NCBI RefSeq assembly: GCF_002866825.1 | Contig: NZ_PKUS01000033.1 | Location: 1 to 48,305 of the forward strand | DNA: 48,305 bases | DNA from: Pseudohalioglobus lutimaris | GTDB lineage: Bacteria > Pseudomonadota > Gammaproteobacteria > Pseudomonadales > Halieaceae | Direction: 5' to 3' | In this document: in pieces, positions 10,156 through 18,973 of the stretch | Numbering within the stretch: position 1 is the stretch's first letter | How the letters are laid out: each line of letters starts with the position of its first letter | The notes under the pieces: model-generated | What the model was told of the DNA's origin: nothing | Databases searched by the model: none | The model's input: only the letters and a program-made list of their open reading frames with translations | Translations under genes and position numbers: made by a program

Positions 10156-12045
10156 TCAGGGGTTGTACCAGATGGGTGACGTATACGCGCGTTCGTCAAT
10201 CCAGGTGTTTGCGCCTTCAGGTATTGCTACATCGAAGACCTTTGCGTCGAAGGTTGTCCAGCGCGGAGTCGGGATTTCAATCACACGAACATAATAGAAA
10301 GCCCGCTGCGAACGGTCAAAATGAGGATCTTCCCAGAACGTTGCCAAATAAGGAGAACCAATCGAGTTACTGTAGCTGGCGTCCCTGGCGTTGACCGTGT
10401 TACCAACGGGCGGGAGTTTGCCCTCTGCATCAGCCACCCTGTCGTCGGACCAGGCGATGTCATAGACCTTTTCACCTGTAGAACCATCGGCGTTGAGCCA
10501 GCCCTTGACCATTTGCACCCGGTCCAGATTCGCGCCATCAACGTCCCGCATCACCCTCACCAGAAAGCGCGGTGTCTTGCCGCGGGGGGCTGTGTTCAGG
10601 TCTGATCCCATGGGAACGCCGTTTTCGTAGCCGTACCTGGCGAAGTCGGGCCGATTCAGGTCAGCGGCGGTGAAGTCGAAGCCCCCGAATACCCGCACTG
10701 TCATCCGCGTTCCCGTGGTGGCAAACACTTCCTTGGCTGCCAGCGAATCCCAGATCGCTTCGCGCGTATTCTCGCGCGACCAAACGCCAACCAGCCCGGC
10801 CGCTGAGGCCATCCAGTGACGCTGCGGTTCTACATTACCTACCCGCCCGGTAATGGCTTCGTCGAAGCGGATCGGATCTGCTGTCGGCTCGGTGACAGCT
10901 ACCTTGCCGTAAAAATTGTCCTCCGTCTCCGCGGTCAGGCCGGTGTGGGCATCCGTCGACCCAACTACCCCAAACTTGAAGGGGTTGACGCCAAACTGCG
11001 CCTCATAAGCCATGCCGCGCTTGAACGCCTCCCGGGCATATTCACGTGGCAGCATGTCCGGGGTCTTTGGCTCGGGACCGAAACTACCGTTATCCCAGGT
11101 CTCGTAATCGGCGAATTCATCTTCCGTGGAAAGCGCCGGGTGCGCTTCGCCATCACCCTTGATCTGCGTTATCTCGTAAAGCGGTTCCCAGCGCATACGC
11201 CTGGCGGCGTACTCAGCATCAAGCGGGCGTCGATCAGTGAGCGTCACGTCATCGAACATCAGGCCATTCGACAGGTTTCCGCCGTGGGGAATAGCCAGGA
11301 TACGGCCGCCGGTCTTCGTCTCGTAAGCTTCCATCCAGTCCCAAAGTCGCTCCGGGTCGTCGGTATCGAAAGTCGAGATCGGGATTACCTGGTCTGCCTC
11401 CGCCTTGCCGCCGCGATAAATCACATTGCGATGCATATTCGCGCCATTGGGCTGCGAGGTCCATTCAAAACCGATCATCGCCGTGAATGCGCCGGGCAGG
11501 TTATTGGCATCGGCTGATTCCGTGGCGCGCTCCCACATTGTTTGCGCGAAATCGGTACCCGCCAGTGGGTCATTCCCGGAAGACACTGCCGCCAGCCAAA
11601 ATTCATAAGCGGCAGTCATCCCGTCGATTCCGCCAATCGACATCTTCTTGATAATCTGCCTGCCCCATTCTGTTGCCGTCAGAACGGGGTCCTTGGTCAA
11701 TACTGCCGCGGGCAGGCCAAGGTTCTCGGCGTGATCAGTCACGACCAGGAAATCGAGGGGCCGGGCCAGCCGCGCTTGCAAGCCAGTGTTCGAGGTCACA
11801 ACCTCGCCACGCGCGTACCGGTAGGCATCGTCCGGTGTTAGCAGCGCGCCAACGAGCCCGGCATCGGCAGAAAAAGCAGTGTGCAGATGGGTGTCGCCAA
11901 AAAGCACCTGATTCGGGAACGTCTGTTCCGGATAGGGGGAGTATTTAATGCCAGAGCCAGGCGGCGTGGTGAGCGCATCTTGTGCTGATACAACATTAAC
12001 CAGCCCACAGAGAGTTAGTGCACAGGTAATTTGTCGTACTTGCAT
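10156..12045 (-). CDS. DUF3604 family secreted protein (PHP-like metal hydrolase candidate)
   Basis: 629 residues with a signal peptide cleaved near VSAQ. The N-terminal block VLFGDTHLHTAFSADAG places His53 and His55 in an HxH motif, and LDFLVVTDHAENLG supplies Asp104 and His105. This pattern resembles the metal site of PHP and amidohydrolase-like phosphoesterases, and is typical of DUF3604. Later blocks AIPHGGN, GVVGSTDAHTG and AIWDSLAAKEVFATTGTR also fit the family. The ATG at 12045 is chosen because the signal peptide starts there and an AGGAC site precedes it; an upstream start at 12075 is possible. No reaction is established for the family. Its neighbours (alkylsulfatase-like, sulfatase, TonB receptor) suggest a periplasmic hydrolase in the same scavenging locus. 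Confidence 0.88.
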   Translation of the reverse strand: MQVRQITCALTLCGLVNVVSAQDALTTPPGSGIKYSPYPEQTFPNQVLFGDTHLHTAFSADAGLVGALLTPDDAYRYARGEVVTSNTGLQARLARPLDFLVVTDHAENLGLPAAVLTKDPVLTATEWGRQIIKKMSIGGIDGMTAAYEFWLAAVSSGNDPLAGTDFAQTMWERATESADANNLPGAFTAMIGFEWTSQPNGANMHRNVIYRGGKAEADQVIPISTFDTDDPERLWDWMEAYETKTGGRILAIPHGGNLSNGLMFDDVTLTDRRPLDAEYAARRMRWEPLYEITQIKGDGEAHPALSTEDEFADYETWDNGSFGPEPKTPDMLPREYAREAFKRGMAYEAQFGVNPFKFGVVGSTDAHTGLTAETEDNFYGKVAVTEPTADPIRFDEAITGRVGNVEPQRHWMASAAGLVGVWSRENTREAIWDSLAAKEVFATTGTRMTVRVFGGFDFTAADLNRPDFARYGYENGVPMGSDLNTAPRGKTPRFLVRVMRDVDGANLDRVQMVKGWLNADGSTGEKVYDIAWSDDRVADAEGKLPPVGNTVNARDASYSNSIGSPYLATFWEDPHFDRSQRAFYYVRVIEIPTPRWTTFDAKVFDVAIPEGANTWIDERAYTSPIWYNP

Positions 12046-12225
12046 TTTATCACCGTCCTGGCTTTCCACAAACAATTGCAGTGTGGCAAAAGCGAGAATC
12101 CAAGTCTAGAAAAAGCAGGCTGCTCGGCAGTGCATTCTGTGCCGGCCGTGTTGACCTGCTCGTCCACCCCCACAAATCCCTGTTCACTATAGTCAAATAA
12201 ACCTGGCTCTGGATAATCCGGGACG

Positions 12226-12244
12226 CGGGTTACGAGTGAACCCG
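12226..12244 (-). terminator. Short hairpin after the alkylsulfatase-like gene
   Basis: CGGGTT (12226-12231) pairs with AACCCG (12239-12244) around a seven-base loop, three bases after the stop codon of the upstream minus-strand gene. The stem is only six pairs and no T-run follows, so this is a weak candidate. Confidence 0.25.
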
Positions 12245-12247
12245 TGC

Positions 12248-13981
12248 TCAGCGTATCAGCGCGGCAAATTCGAGAGCAGCGCGGCCGTCATCTTGCGTGA
12301 TTTTAGTTGATGGCTGTTCTAGTGCCTCAGCCAGTGTCAGCTCCCGACTGCCTACTTTCCTCATTGTGGCAAGATCGATATCGATTACCGCGTCGGCTTT
12401 TTCTAACGCGCCGCGCTCATAGTGCAGTGTTCCGTCATTGACCCTAAAGCTGAATGCGCCCTCTGCGGCAACGTTAAAAGTAACCGCTAGAGATTTTCCG
12501 TACGCGGGCGCTGAGCGAAAACGTTCTCCAAACAGTTCAAATGCAGCAGCTGCATCGCGCACCGCCCACTGGCGTGCACTGACGCGAGTTATCACATTGT
12601 CCCAATTAAAGGCGCCGGCTATCGCGCCGACCTCTGTCAACGCGTAATTACGTTCGGCAGCGCTTTCCGTGGTGTAAGCCACGCCGCGCAAACCTGCAAT
12701 TTGCAGTTGCCTGGCGCGCGCATTGTCCGGGTTCGCGTCCAGCAGCAGTTGGGCCAGGCTCACCGCCCACCGGTAGTCCTTTGTCTCAATGGCCCCGGCG
12801 GCCGCTTGCAGAAGCTTGTCCTCGCCGATCAGTAGACTCAGTCTTCTGGCCTGCTCGCTGGCGCTATGCTGAGTCAGGCTATTCACATTCTGCACCCAGC
12901 CAGCCTCGTTGGTGTACAAGCCTCGAATTAACCAGTCCAGTGTATGGTACCGGGGCTGCAAGTCGGGGTTGTTGGCGAGTCGTGGCGGCAGCTCGAGCTC
13001 GTCGATGATCTGATCCGCATTGTAGCCCCTCCCTACATAGCCGCGTACCTGTTCATGCAGGAAAGCGATCACTTCGTGATTGCTGCGAATGATCGCTTCC
13101 AGGTCATTGCGACCGCGTACCGGTCGGCCGTGCCCGGGTACCATATCTTGCGCGTCCAGTGAGAGAATCTGGTCGAAGGTATAGAGAAAGCTTTCCGGCT
13201 TGCGCTCAGGCTCGTGCCGCGGGGTGATGACATAGGGCAAGGTGCCCCCAATCGCGTCCCCAACCAGAATGACTTTGTCTTCCGGTAGCCACACCATCAA
13301 CTGTGCGTCAATGTCGCTGGGCGCGTAATGAAATTCAACGGGTATGCCGGCAATGGTGTGCTTCACTGGACCCGTTGCGGCGCTAACGTCGACGGTGTGG
13401 GTAGGTGGAAACGTTGCAGACAACGTGCCGCCTTGCAGCGCACCCCTGCCAATACCGGCGCCGTAGGTGCCTGCCGCCACATCCTTGTAGGGGAGCAGGA
13501 ACCCCATTTGCGCCATGCCGCGTCGTATCAGCATGTCGCCGGAGTTCGTGTCGTACGCCACCTGTCGCTGCCAGTCAGTGTGAGCGTATATATCCACCCC
13601 CTCGACCTTGCCGTCAGCGAACAGGCCCTGAATTCCGGCAATATGGTCCGAATGCATATGCGTCAGGATGACCGCCTTGACCGGTTTTTTTGTTCCAGTA
13701 GCAGCACGGTAATCCGAGATGGCCTGTTGCGTGCGCTCGACAAACCAACCCGAGTCAACCACGATAAGGCCATCGTCCCCCTCAATGATGGTCCAGTTGG
13801 AGTAATCGTAGCCGAAAACCATGTGCACCCGGCCCTTGCGGCCGAGTTCGATTAGTTGCGGGTCGTCGAGATTGTCCTGGAAAGCAGCCAGCGCAGGGTT
13901 GACCGCAGGTTTCGGAGTGGGCATGTCGGCATAAACCGGGCCAGCAAGCAGTAACAGAGCCAAGACAAAGTACTTCTTCAT
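12248..13981 (-). CDS. MBL-fold alkylsulfatase-like hydrolase with SCP2-like C-terminal domain
   Basis: 577 residues: signal peptide (MKKYFVLALLLLAGPVYAD), metallo-beta-lactamase domain with THMHSDH (His108, His110, Asp112, His113), a central helical dimerisation domain, and a C-terminal SCP2-like domain (FRVNDGTLHYERG onward). This is the layout of BDS1/SdsA secondary alkylsulfatases, slightly shorter than the usual 640-660 residues. However, the regions that carry the two glutamate metal ligands in SdsA1 read SDIDAQ and VGDAIGG here, so the second metal site or the chemistry may differ. The ATG at 13981 starts the signal peptide; longer in-frame extensions lack one. It follows the sulfatase gene by 68 bases, so the two are probably co-transcribed. 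A lactonase or other esterase role cannot be excluded. Confidence 0.85.
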   Translation of the reverse strand: MKKYFVLALLLLAGPVYADMPTPKPAVNPALAAFQDNLDDPQLIELGRKGRVHMVFGYDYSNWTIIEGDDGLIVVDSGWFVERTQQAISDYRAATGTKKPVKAVILTHMHSDHIAGIQGLFADGKVEGVDIYAHTDWQRQVAYDTNSGDMLIRRGMAQMGFLLPYKDVAAGTYGAGIGRGALQGGTLSATFPPTHTVDVSAATGPVKHTIAGIPVEFHYAPSDIDAQLMVWLPEDKVILVGDAIGGTLPYVITPRHEPERKPESFLYTFDQILSLDAQDMVPGHGRPVRGRNDLEAIIRSNHEVIAFLHEQVRGYVGRGYNADQIIDELELPPRLANNPDLQPRYHTLDWLIRGLYTNEAGWVQNVNSLTQHSASEQARRLSLLIGEDKLLQAAAGAIETKDYRWAVSLAQLLLDANPDNARARQLQIAGLRGVAYTTESAAERNYALTEVGAIAGAFNWDNVITRVSARQWAVRDAAAAFELFGERFRSAPAYGKSLAVTFNVAAEGAFSFRVNDGTLHYERGALEKADAVIDIDLATMRKVGSRELTLAEALEQPSTKITQDDGRAALEFAALIR

Positions 13982-14049
13982 TTTCGTTCCCCGCAAAGAG
14001 TGAATTCCTGCCGCCGGCCGATGCGTGCCAGCGGCGTTTACGCGTTTGT

Positions 14050-15585
14050 CTATTTTTTCTGGTACAGCGATTCCATTATCTGATCGACAGTAAAGGAAGC
14101 TGGCCTCTGCCGGGGCGGAAACTCCTGCAGCGTCTGCACGAACTGACCGACGGTCGCCTTGCCCATAACGCCAACCGTGGCGACTTTCTTGTCCCACCAG
14201 AGATTGTAGCTGTTGGAATCCGTGTCGGCCCGTTCGAAGGGATCACGGCGCAAGTGGAACACCTTGGGAATGCGCAACTCCACAAAGGGGTCGCGCCAGA
14301 CGTCGAAGCGCTTGGCGCGCTGTTCTGCGAATACCAGTTTCCAGTCGCCCATTCGGGTGGCCAGCAGCTGGCCGTCGTCGCTGAAGTAGAAGAATTCACG
14401 CCGCGGTGCCTGCTGCTGTTCGCCGATCAGGAAAGGCAGGAAGTTGTAACCGTCCAGATGCACCTTGAAGCGCTTGTTGTCCACGCGCTTGCCCTGTTTC
14501 AGCTCGGCGACAACGTTATCGTCCCCGGCGGCAGCCATCAGCGTGGGTACCCAGTCCAGGTGCGACATCACCTGGTTGCTGACACCGCCTGCTTCAACCC
14601 TGCCCGGCCAGCGTATCATTGCGGGTACCCGAAAGCCGCCTTCCCAGTTAGTGTTCTTTTCACCGCGGAAGGGAGTGATGGCCGCATCGGGCCATTGATT
14701 GTAATGCGGCCCATTGTCGGTGGAATAGATCACTATGGTGTTGTCGGCGATCCCCAGCTGATCCAGCCTGGCCAGTAGCTGACCCACGTGGCCATCATGT
14801 TCCACCATGCCGTCATTGTAAAAGCCCTGGCCAGACGCCCCCAGCTGCTCCTGTTTCACGTGGGTGTAATAGTGCATGCGGGTCGAGTTGAACCAGACGA
14901 AGAATGGCTGTGACCTGGCGTGGGCCTTATCGATGAACTTCAGGGCAGCAGCAAGAAACTCCTCGTCGACGGTTTCCATGCGCTTGCGCGTCAGCGGGCC
15001 GCTGTCATCGATGCGGCCATCAGCGAAACTGCGGATTACTCCCCGCGGACCGAACTTCTCGCGGAACCCCGGCGCGGTGGGGTAATCGGGGTCCTCCGGC
15101 GCTTCCTCGGCATTGAGGTGATAGAGATTGCCGAAGAACTCGTCGAAGCCGTGGTTGGTGGGTAGGAACTCGTCCCTGTCACCGAGGTGATTCTTGCCGA
15201 ACTGACCACTGGTGTAGCCCAGGGGCTTGAGCAGTGCCGCCAGGGTCGGGTCCTCTGGCTGCAAGCCGAGGTCGGCACCGGGGATGCCTACCTTGGTCAG
15301 CCCTGTGCGGATAGGGTGCTGCCCCGTTATGAACGCCGAACGGCCGGCGGTGCAGCTTTGTTCGCCGTAATAGTCGGTGAAAACCATGCCCTCGTTGGCA
15401 ATCCGGTCAATATTGGGTGTGGGGTAGCCCATCATGCCCAGACTATATCGGCTGATATTCCAGTAGCCGATGTCGTCCCCCCAGATAACCAGAATATTCG
15501 GTTTTTCAGTCGCTGCGCTCAAACTGGAACCGATGAGGCAGACGAGGCCAGCCACCAGGCTTTTTATTGTGTGTTGCTTGAACAT
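14050..15585 (-). CDS. Arylsulfatase-family sulfatase, CxAxR type
   Basis: 511 residues, secreted (signal peptide ends near LSAA). ILVIWGDDIG supplies Asp37 and Asp38, and the activation motif is CTAGR (78-82), a Cys-type site that must be converted to formylglycine. GKNHLGDRDEF at 130-140 and STDNGPHYN later complete the family pattern. The CxAxR form and the large middle insertion (FFGNLYHLNAEEAPEDPDY) differ from the CTPSR sulfatase at the left end of the window, so the two are not recent duplicates. ATG at 15585 has GGAG nine bases upstream; a GTG two codons earlier is too close to that site. It heads a probable two-gene unit with the alkylsulfatase-like hydrolase. Confidence 0.93.
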   Translation of the reverse strand: MFKQHTIKSLVAGLVCLIGSSLSAATEKPNILVIWGDDIGYWNISRYSLGMMGYPTPNIDRIANEGMVFTDYYGEQSCTAGRSAFITGQHPIRTGLTKVGIPGADLGLQPEDPTLAALLKPLGYTSGQFGKNHLGDRDEFLPTNHGFDEFFGNLYHLNAEEAPEDPDYPTAPGFREKFGPRGVIRSFADGRIDDSGPLTRKRMETVDEEFLAAALKFIDKAHARSQPFFVWFNSTRMHYYTHVKQEQLGASGQGFYNDGMVEHDGHVGQLLARLDQLGIADNTIVIYSTDNGPHYNQWPDAAITPFRGEKNTNWEGGFRVPAMIRWPGRVEAGGVSNQVMSHLDWVPTLMAAAGDDNVVAELKQGKRVDNKRFKVHLDGYNFLPFLIGEQQQAPRREFFYFSDDGQLLATRMGDWKLVFAEQRAKRFDVWRDPFVELRIPKVFHLRRDPFERADTDSNSYNLWWDKKVATVGVMGKATVGQFVQTLQEFPPRQRPASFTVDQIMESLYQKK

Positions 15586-15669
15586 GGGCACACTCTCCCT
15601 ATATGGAAATGAGTCTAAAAAAACCGGGGCACGGTCGAACTGACTCGGTTACCCCGGAAGCACTGCAGA

Positions 15670-15804
15670 TCAGAATGTTCGCTTGACAGTCAGTGATACG
15701 TTGTCGCGATCTTTCAACAAGCCGCCTACGCCGGCATCACCGCCGCGTGAGTGGTTACGGCTACGGCTGGCAGTATGCTGGTCAATAGAGTGATTTTTTT
15801 TCAT
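15670..15804 (-). pseudogene. 44-codon remnant ending like an outer-membrane barrel
   Basis: A short minus-strand frame runs from ATG (15804) to TGA (15670). Its second half reads GGLLKDRDNVSLTVKRTF, which looks like the last strand and terminal Phe of a gammaproteobacterial outer-membrane protein; DUF1302-type proteins end in a similar way. The first half is hydrophilic and contains no signal peptide. One reading is that an internal deletion fused the first codons of such a gene to its last strand. It could also be a chance frame. It fills the 371-base gap between the sulfatase and the AraC gene, where nothing else coding was seen. Confidence 0.35.
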
Positions 15805-15880
15805 GAGTTTTACCGTCTCTCATTCATTATAGATTCTATGGGCATTCACACGTATCAGGCAGTCAGCCACGTACAAGCTT

Positions 15881-15958
15881 AGCAGGCTAGCATTTAATAG
15901 CTGTAGGGCATTTGATATATTGCGCAATCACACCAACAAATCAGCAGCAAGCTAGCAT
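15881..15958 (+). promoter_or_regulatory. Paired 13-bp direct repeats and a palindrome upstream of AraC gene
   Basis: AGCAGGCTAGCAT (15881-15893) recurs as AGCAAGCTAGCAT (15946-15958), 12 of 13 identical, start to start 65 bases. The second copy overlaps the proposed ATG at 15957. Between them lies the perfect palindrome ATTGCGCAAT (15919-15928). Direct repeats are the usual operator form for AraC proteins, so autoregulation is plausible but only inferred. Confidence 0.35.
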
Positions 15959-16973
15959 GCCTTTTTTTCCTCTACGTCGGTCGCTAGACAATATTGCACA
16001 GCTGGTCGAGGGCTACGGTCAGGACGTCAGTGATATTGCCTCGACCGTGGGTATGGGCCTCAGTGAAGCTGAACTTCGTGATGCCGCCTCTGACCCCGTG
16101 ATATTGAACGACTTTCTGGAAGAAGCCGCTAAAGTGTGTAACCAGCGCTTTCTGGGGATCGAGTTTGCGAAGCTGCATGGCTGGGGGCTGATCAGTTCTG
16201 CATGGATGCTAACGTTGGGTAGTGGCACCGTAGGCGAGGCACTGCAACTACTTGCAGATCATCTGCAGCAACAGTCCAGCTTCACCACGGCATTACTGGA
16301 GATCACACCTAACGGTGCGGCTTACTGCTTTGAAGTGCGCGGTGTGCCGGCCTCACGACCTGTTATCCACCGCAGTCGTGTACAGGCCACGGAGTTGGGC
16401 CTGGCCCGTACGTGCCTGGAACTACGCGAAGTGTTGGGTGAACGCTGGATGCCGAGCCACTGTCAATTCCGGCATGCAGAACCACTGAACCTGGAGCCAC
16501 TGCAGCGTATGTTTGGTAACGAGCTCAGTTTCAATCAGGATGTCAGCGCGATTTGTATCACCCAGGCCGACCTCGACGCCCCGCTGCCGCAACTCCAGGC
16601 CGCAGAGCGCCAGCGTCTGCAGGCGGCTCTTGAGAGTTCAGGGGAGGCCCTGGCGTTGCGGGTGGAAAGGGTGATTCGCTTTATGATGAACACTGATCGG
16701 TGCACCCTGGAGCGAGTTGCAAGCATGATGAAGAGCAACCCCAGAACCTTGCAGCACCAACTGAAGCAGGATGGCACCAGTTATCAAAGCCTGTACGATG
16801 CAGTAAGGGAAGATCTGGCAAAGTACTATACCAGTCACTCGCAACTATCCATTGCCGCGATTACCGAACGCTTGCATTTTACCGATACGGCAGCGTTTTC
16901 CCGCTTTTTTAGAGGTCGTATTGGCATGTCGCCCAGCAAATATCGTAACCACACCCCGGCTTCCCTCAGCTAG
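15957..16973 (+). CDS. AraC-family regulator, OruR/ArgR-like
   Basis: 338 residues from the ATG at 15957. A TTG 15 codons upstream (15912) is possible, but neither start has a clear ribosome site. The N-terminal ligand-binding domain is of the type found in OruR and related regulators (LGSGTVGEALQLLADHLQ, LGIEFAKLHGWGL). The C-terminal HTH_18 domain shows TLERVASMMKSNPRTLQHQL and a second helix pair SIAAITERLHFTDTAAFSRF ending in GMSPSKYR. It is expected to activate an adjacent catabolic gene when it binds a small carboxylate or lipid-like ligand. It is divergent from the sulfatase at 14050-15585 and 191 bases upstream of the flavoprotein gene on its own strand, so either could be its target. 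Confidence 0.88.
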   Translation: MPFFPLRRSLDNIAQLVEGYGQDVSDIASTVGMGLSEAELRDAASDPVILNDFLEEAAKVCNQRFLGIEFAKLHGWGLISSAWMLTLGSGTVGEALQLLADHLQQQSSFTTALLEITPNGAAYCFEVRGVPASRPVIHRSRVQATELGLARTCLELREVLGERWMPSHCQFRHAEPLNLEPLQRMFGNELSFNQDVSAICITQADLDAPLPQLQAAERQRLQAALESSGEALALRVERVIRFMMNTDRCTLERVASMMKSNPRTLQHQLKQDGTSYQSLYDAVREDLAKYYTSHSQLSIAAITERLHFTDTAAFSRFFRGRIGMSPSKYRNHTPASLS

Positions 16974-17164
16974 CGCTGTATTTCCCACCGCGTACTTCTC
17001 AATTTGCACAGACCTGCCTGGGCTTTATACGCGCAGGAGCTAGTCCTAACCGTCTGCGATGTGCATATGACATTAAGGGGGGCGGGTATCGCGCTTCTTG
17101 AGTTGCTGTTCTTACTCAGCCAGACTCAGCTATTGTTGTATTGTTTTCACCACGGGGAAGAGTC

Positions 17165-18583
17165 ATGACGCGACAAGCAAAAGTGGTCATTCTTGGGGCC
17201 GGTACGGCCGGGCTAACGGCCTTGAAGGAAGCCCAGCGCTATACCGATGATGTGTTGCTGATCAACGCCGGCCATTACGGAACGACCTGCGCGCGAGTCG
17301 GTTGCATGCCATCGAAGGCATTGCTCGAAGTCGCCCATGCATTCGGACGTCGCCACTGGTTAGCCGCTAGCGGGATATGTGGTGTAGAGAAACTCGAGGT
17401 TGATCGGACCGCCGTCATGGCGCATGTGCGCGAGTTGCGTGATCGCTTCGTAGCGGGGCCGATCGGCACCGCCCAATCACTCGGTGAAAACAGCATCCAT
17501 GGCCACCCTCGCTTCCTTGATTCTACTACCCTCGAAGTCAATGGTGAGCGCATCCAGGCCAAGAGCGTGGTCATCGCCACCGGTACCCGGCCAAACCTGC
17601 CCGAGGCGTGGCGCTCCCTCGGCGATCGCGTGGTAACGTCGGACAATGTCTTTGAGCTAGAGGCACCCGGGCGACGCCTGGGCGTGGTCGGCCTCGGCCC
17701 CATCGGTGTAGAGTTGGGCCAGGCTTTCGCTCAGCTCGGCTTCGAGGTGCATGCCTTCACTCGCGGATCCAGCGTGGCGGGACTGAGCGACCCCGAGGTC
17801 AATGCCTCGCTGCTCAATGTATTAAAGGACCAGATGACCGTCACTACCGGGGCGGATGCGACGCTGGGCCAGGGCGATGAAAGCGTGAAAATAAGTGGCG
17901 GCGGAAAGGAGGTAGAAGTGGATTGGGTACTCGCCTCCCTTGGGCGACGGCCCAATATCGAAGGGCTGGGTCTTGAGAACCTGGGCGTCGAGCTCGACAA
18001 GCGGGGTGTACCGCTTTTCGACTCGTCCACCCTTCGAGTTGGCGATCTGGAGGTCTTCATCGCGGGTGATATCAGTGGGCTGCGTCCGTTGTTACACGAG
18101 GCGGCAGATGAAGGCCGCATCGCTGCTTATCACGCACTACATCCTGAAGCCGCGTGTCTCAAGCGACGCACGCCCCAGGCAATTGTCTTCACCGAACCGG
18201 GCGCCGGTTACGCGGGTTTGACCCGCGCTGAGCTGCCCGCGAACGGCGTGGTAACGGGTACCGCCGATTTTACCAGGCAGGCGCGGGCGTTGATGGCGGG
18301 TCGCAATGCGGGCTGCTTGAAGTTGTATGCAAATGAGAGCGACGGGCGCCTGTTAGGCGCGGAGGTTGTGGCTCCGGATGCAGAGCATCTACTGCATCTT
18401 CTGGCCTGGTCGATTCAGCAAAACCTGAGCGTTAGTCAGCTACTTGAGATGCCCTTCTACCACCCGACTGTCGAGGAGGGTCTTCGCAGTGCTTTACAAT
18501 CCGCTCGTCGCGAACTCGGCGTGCGACGCACCCAGCCCGATCTACCACTGTGTCACGAGGCGGCCGACTGGGCACTGGGTTAG
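17165..18583 (+). CDS. Dihydrolipoamide dehydrogenase-like flavoprotein
   Basis: 472-residue class I pyridine nucleotide-disulfide oxidoreductase. The FAD Rossmann motif ILGAGTAG is at 9-16, and the redox-active disulfide is in CARVGCMPSK (Cys42 and Cys47; lipoamide dehydrogenases have CLNVGCIPSK). The NAD(P) motif VVGLGPIGVELG lies near 180, AGDISG near 305, and YHPTVEEGL holds the His of the interface His-Glu pair. The ATG at 17165 has GGGGAAG upstream; a TTG at 17141 opens the frame earlier. There are no 2-oxoacid dehydrogenase or lipoyl-domain genes beside it, so it is an orphan copy that may serve another disulfide substrate. The AraC gene immediately upstream may control it. Confidence 0.88.
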   Translation: MTRQAKVVILGAGTAGLTALKEAQRYTDDVLLINAGHYGTTCARVGCMPSKALLEVAHAFGRRHWLAASGICGVEKLEVDRTAVMAHVRELRDRFVAGPIGTAQSLGENSIHGHPRFLDSTTLEVNGERIQAKSVVIATGTRPNLPEAWRSLGDRVVTSDNVFELEAPGRRLGVVGLGPIGVELGQAFAQLGFEVHAFTRGSSVAGLSDPEVNASLLNVLKDQMTVTTGADATLGQGDESVKISGGGKEVEVDWVLASLGRRPNIEGLGLENLGVELDKRGVPLFDSSTLRVGDLEVFIAGDISGLRPLLHEAADEGRIAAYHALHPEAACLKRRTPQAIVFTEPGAGYAGLTRAELPANGVVTGTADFTRQARALMAGRNAGCLKLYANESDGRLLGAEVVAPDAEHLLHLLAWSIQQNLSVSQLLEMPFYHPTVEEGLRSALQSARRELGVRRTQPDLPLCHEAADWALG

Positions 18584-18790
18584 TGCCTACAGAACCGGGT
18601 GCTGGTTATAACGCTGCGGCGTACAGGAATAGCGGGAGCAAAGGGCCTACTCAACAACCCGTGCTGCGAACAGCTGAATCAGGTCAATATTGCCGATCGC
18701 ATCCGCTTTGTAGACCAGGATCACGGGCTTCTTGGTACCTTCGATTACGTGGAACAAGTGCAGCCCAACCAAGAGGTGAACGCCATGCCC

Positions 18791-18973
18791 GGAGTTAGGG
18801 AGGGGGCGGTACGGATGCTGCTAGATCAGCAGGGAAAACATGGATCCCAGTGGGCAGCGATGAATTCAGTAGCCCTCAGGGTCGGTTGCACCGCAGAAAC
18901 ACTACCCAAATGGGTTCGTCGGACCGAGCAGGGTCAAGGTATCCGCAAAGGCGTCACCAGTGATGAGCAGGAG
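18791..18973 (+). mobile_element. IS3-family transposase OrfA fragment
   Basis: About 60 codons read VREGAVRMLLDQQGKHGSQW, then GCTAETLPKWVRRTEQGQG and GVTSDEQE. This is the helix-turn-helix half of IS3-type OrfA, where intact copies have ETLRKWVRQAE and T(T/S)xERE followed by a leucine zipper. Here the zipper, OrfB and both terminal inverted repeats are missing: the frame runs on into unrelated sequence after the SDEQE motif. Substitutions at conserved positions (Pro for Arg in the LRKWV motif) suggest long-standing decay. Confidence 0.75.

Noticed and set aside
10816-11517. Long plus-strand frame opposite the DUF3604 gene
   Set aside because: It is antisense to a gene with clear family motifs, has Arg-rich shadow composition and no recognisable domain.
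13328-13855. Plus-strand frame opposite the alkylsulfatase-like gene
   Set aside because: Antisense to the catalytic domain with its HxHxDH motif; composition typical of a shadow frame.
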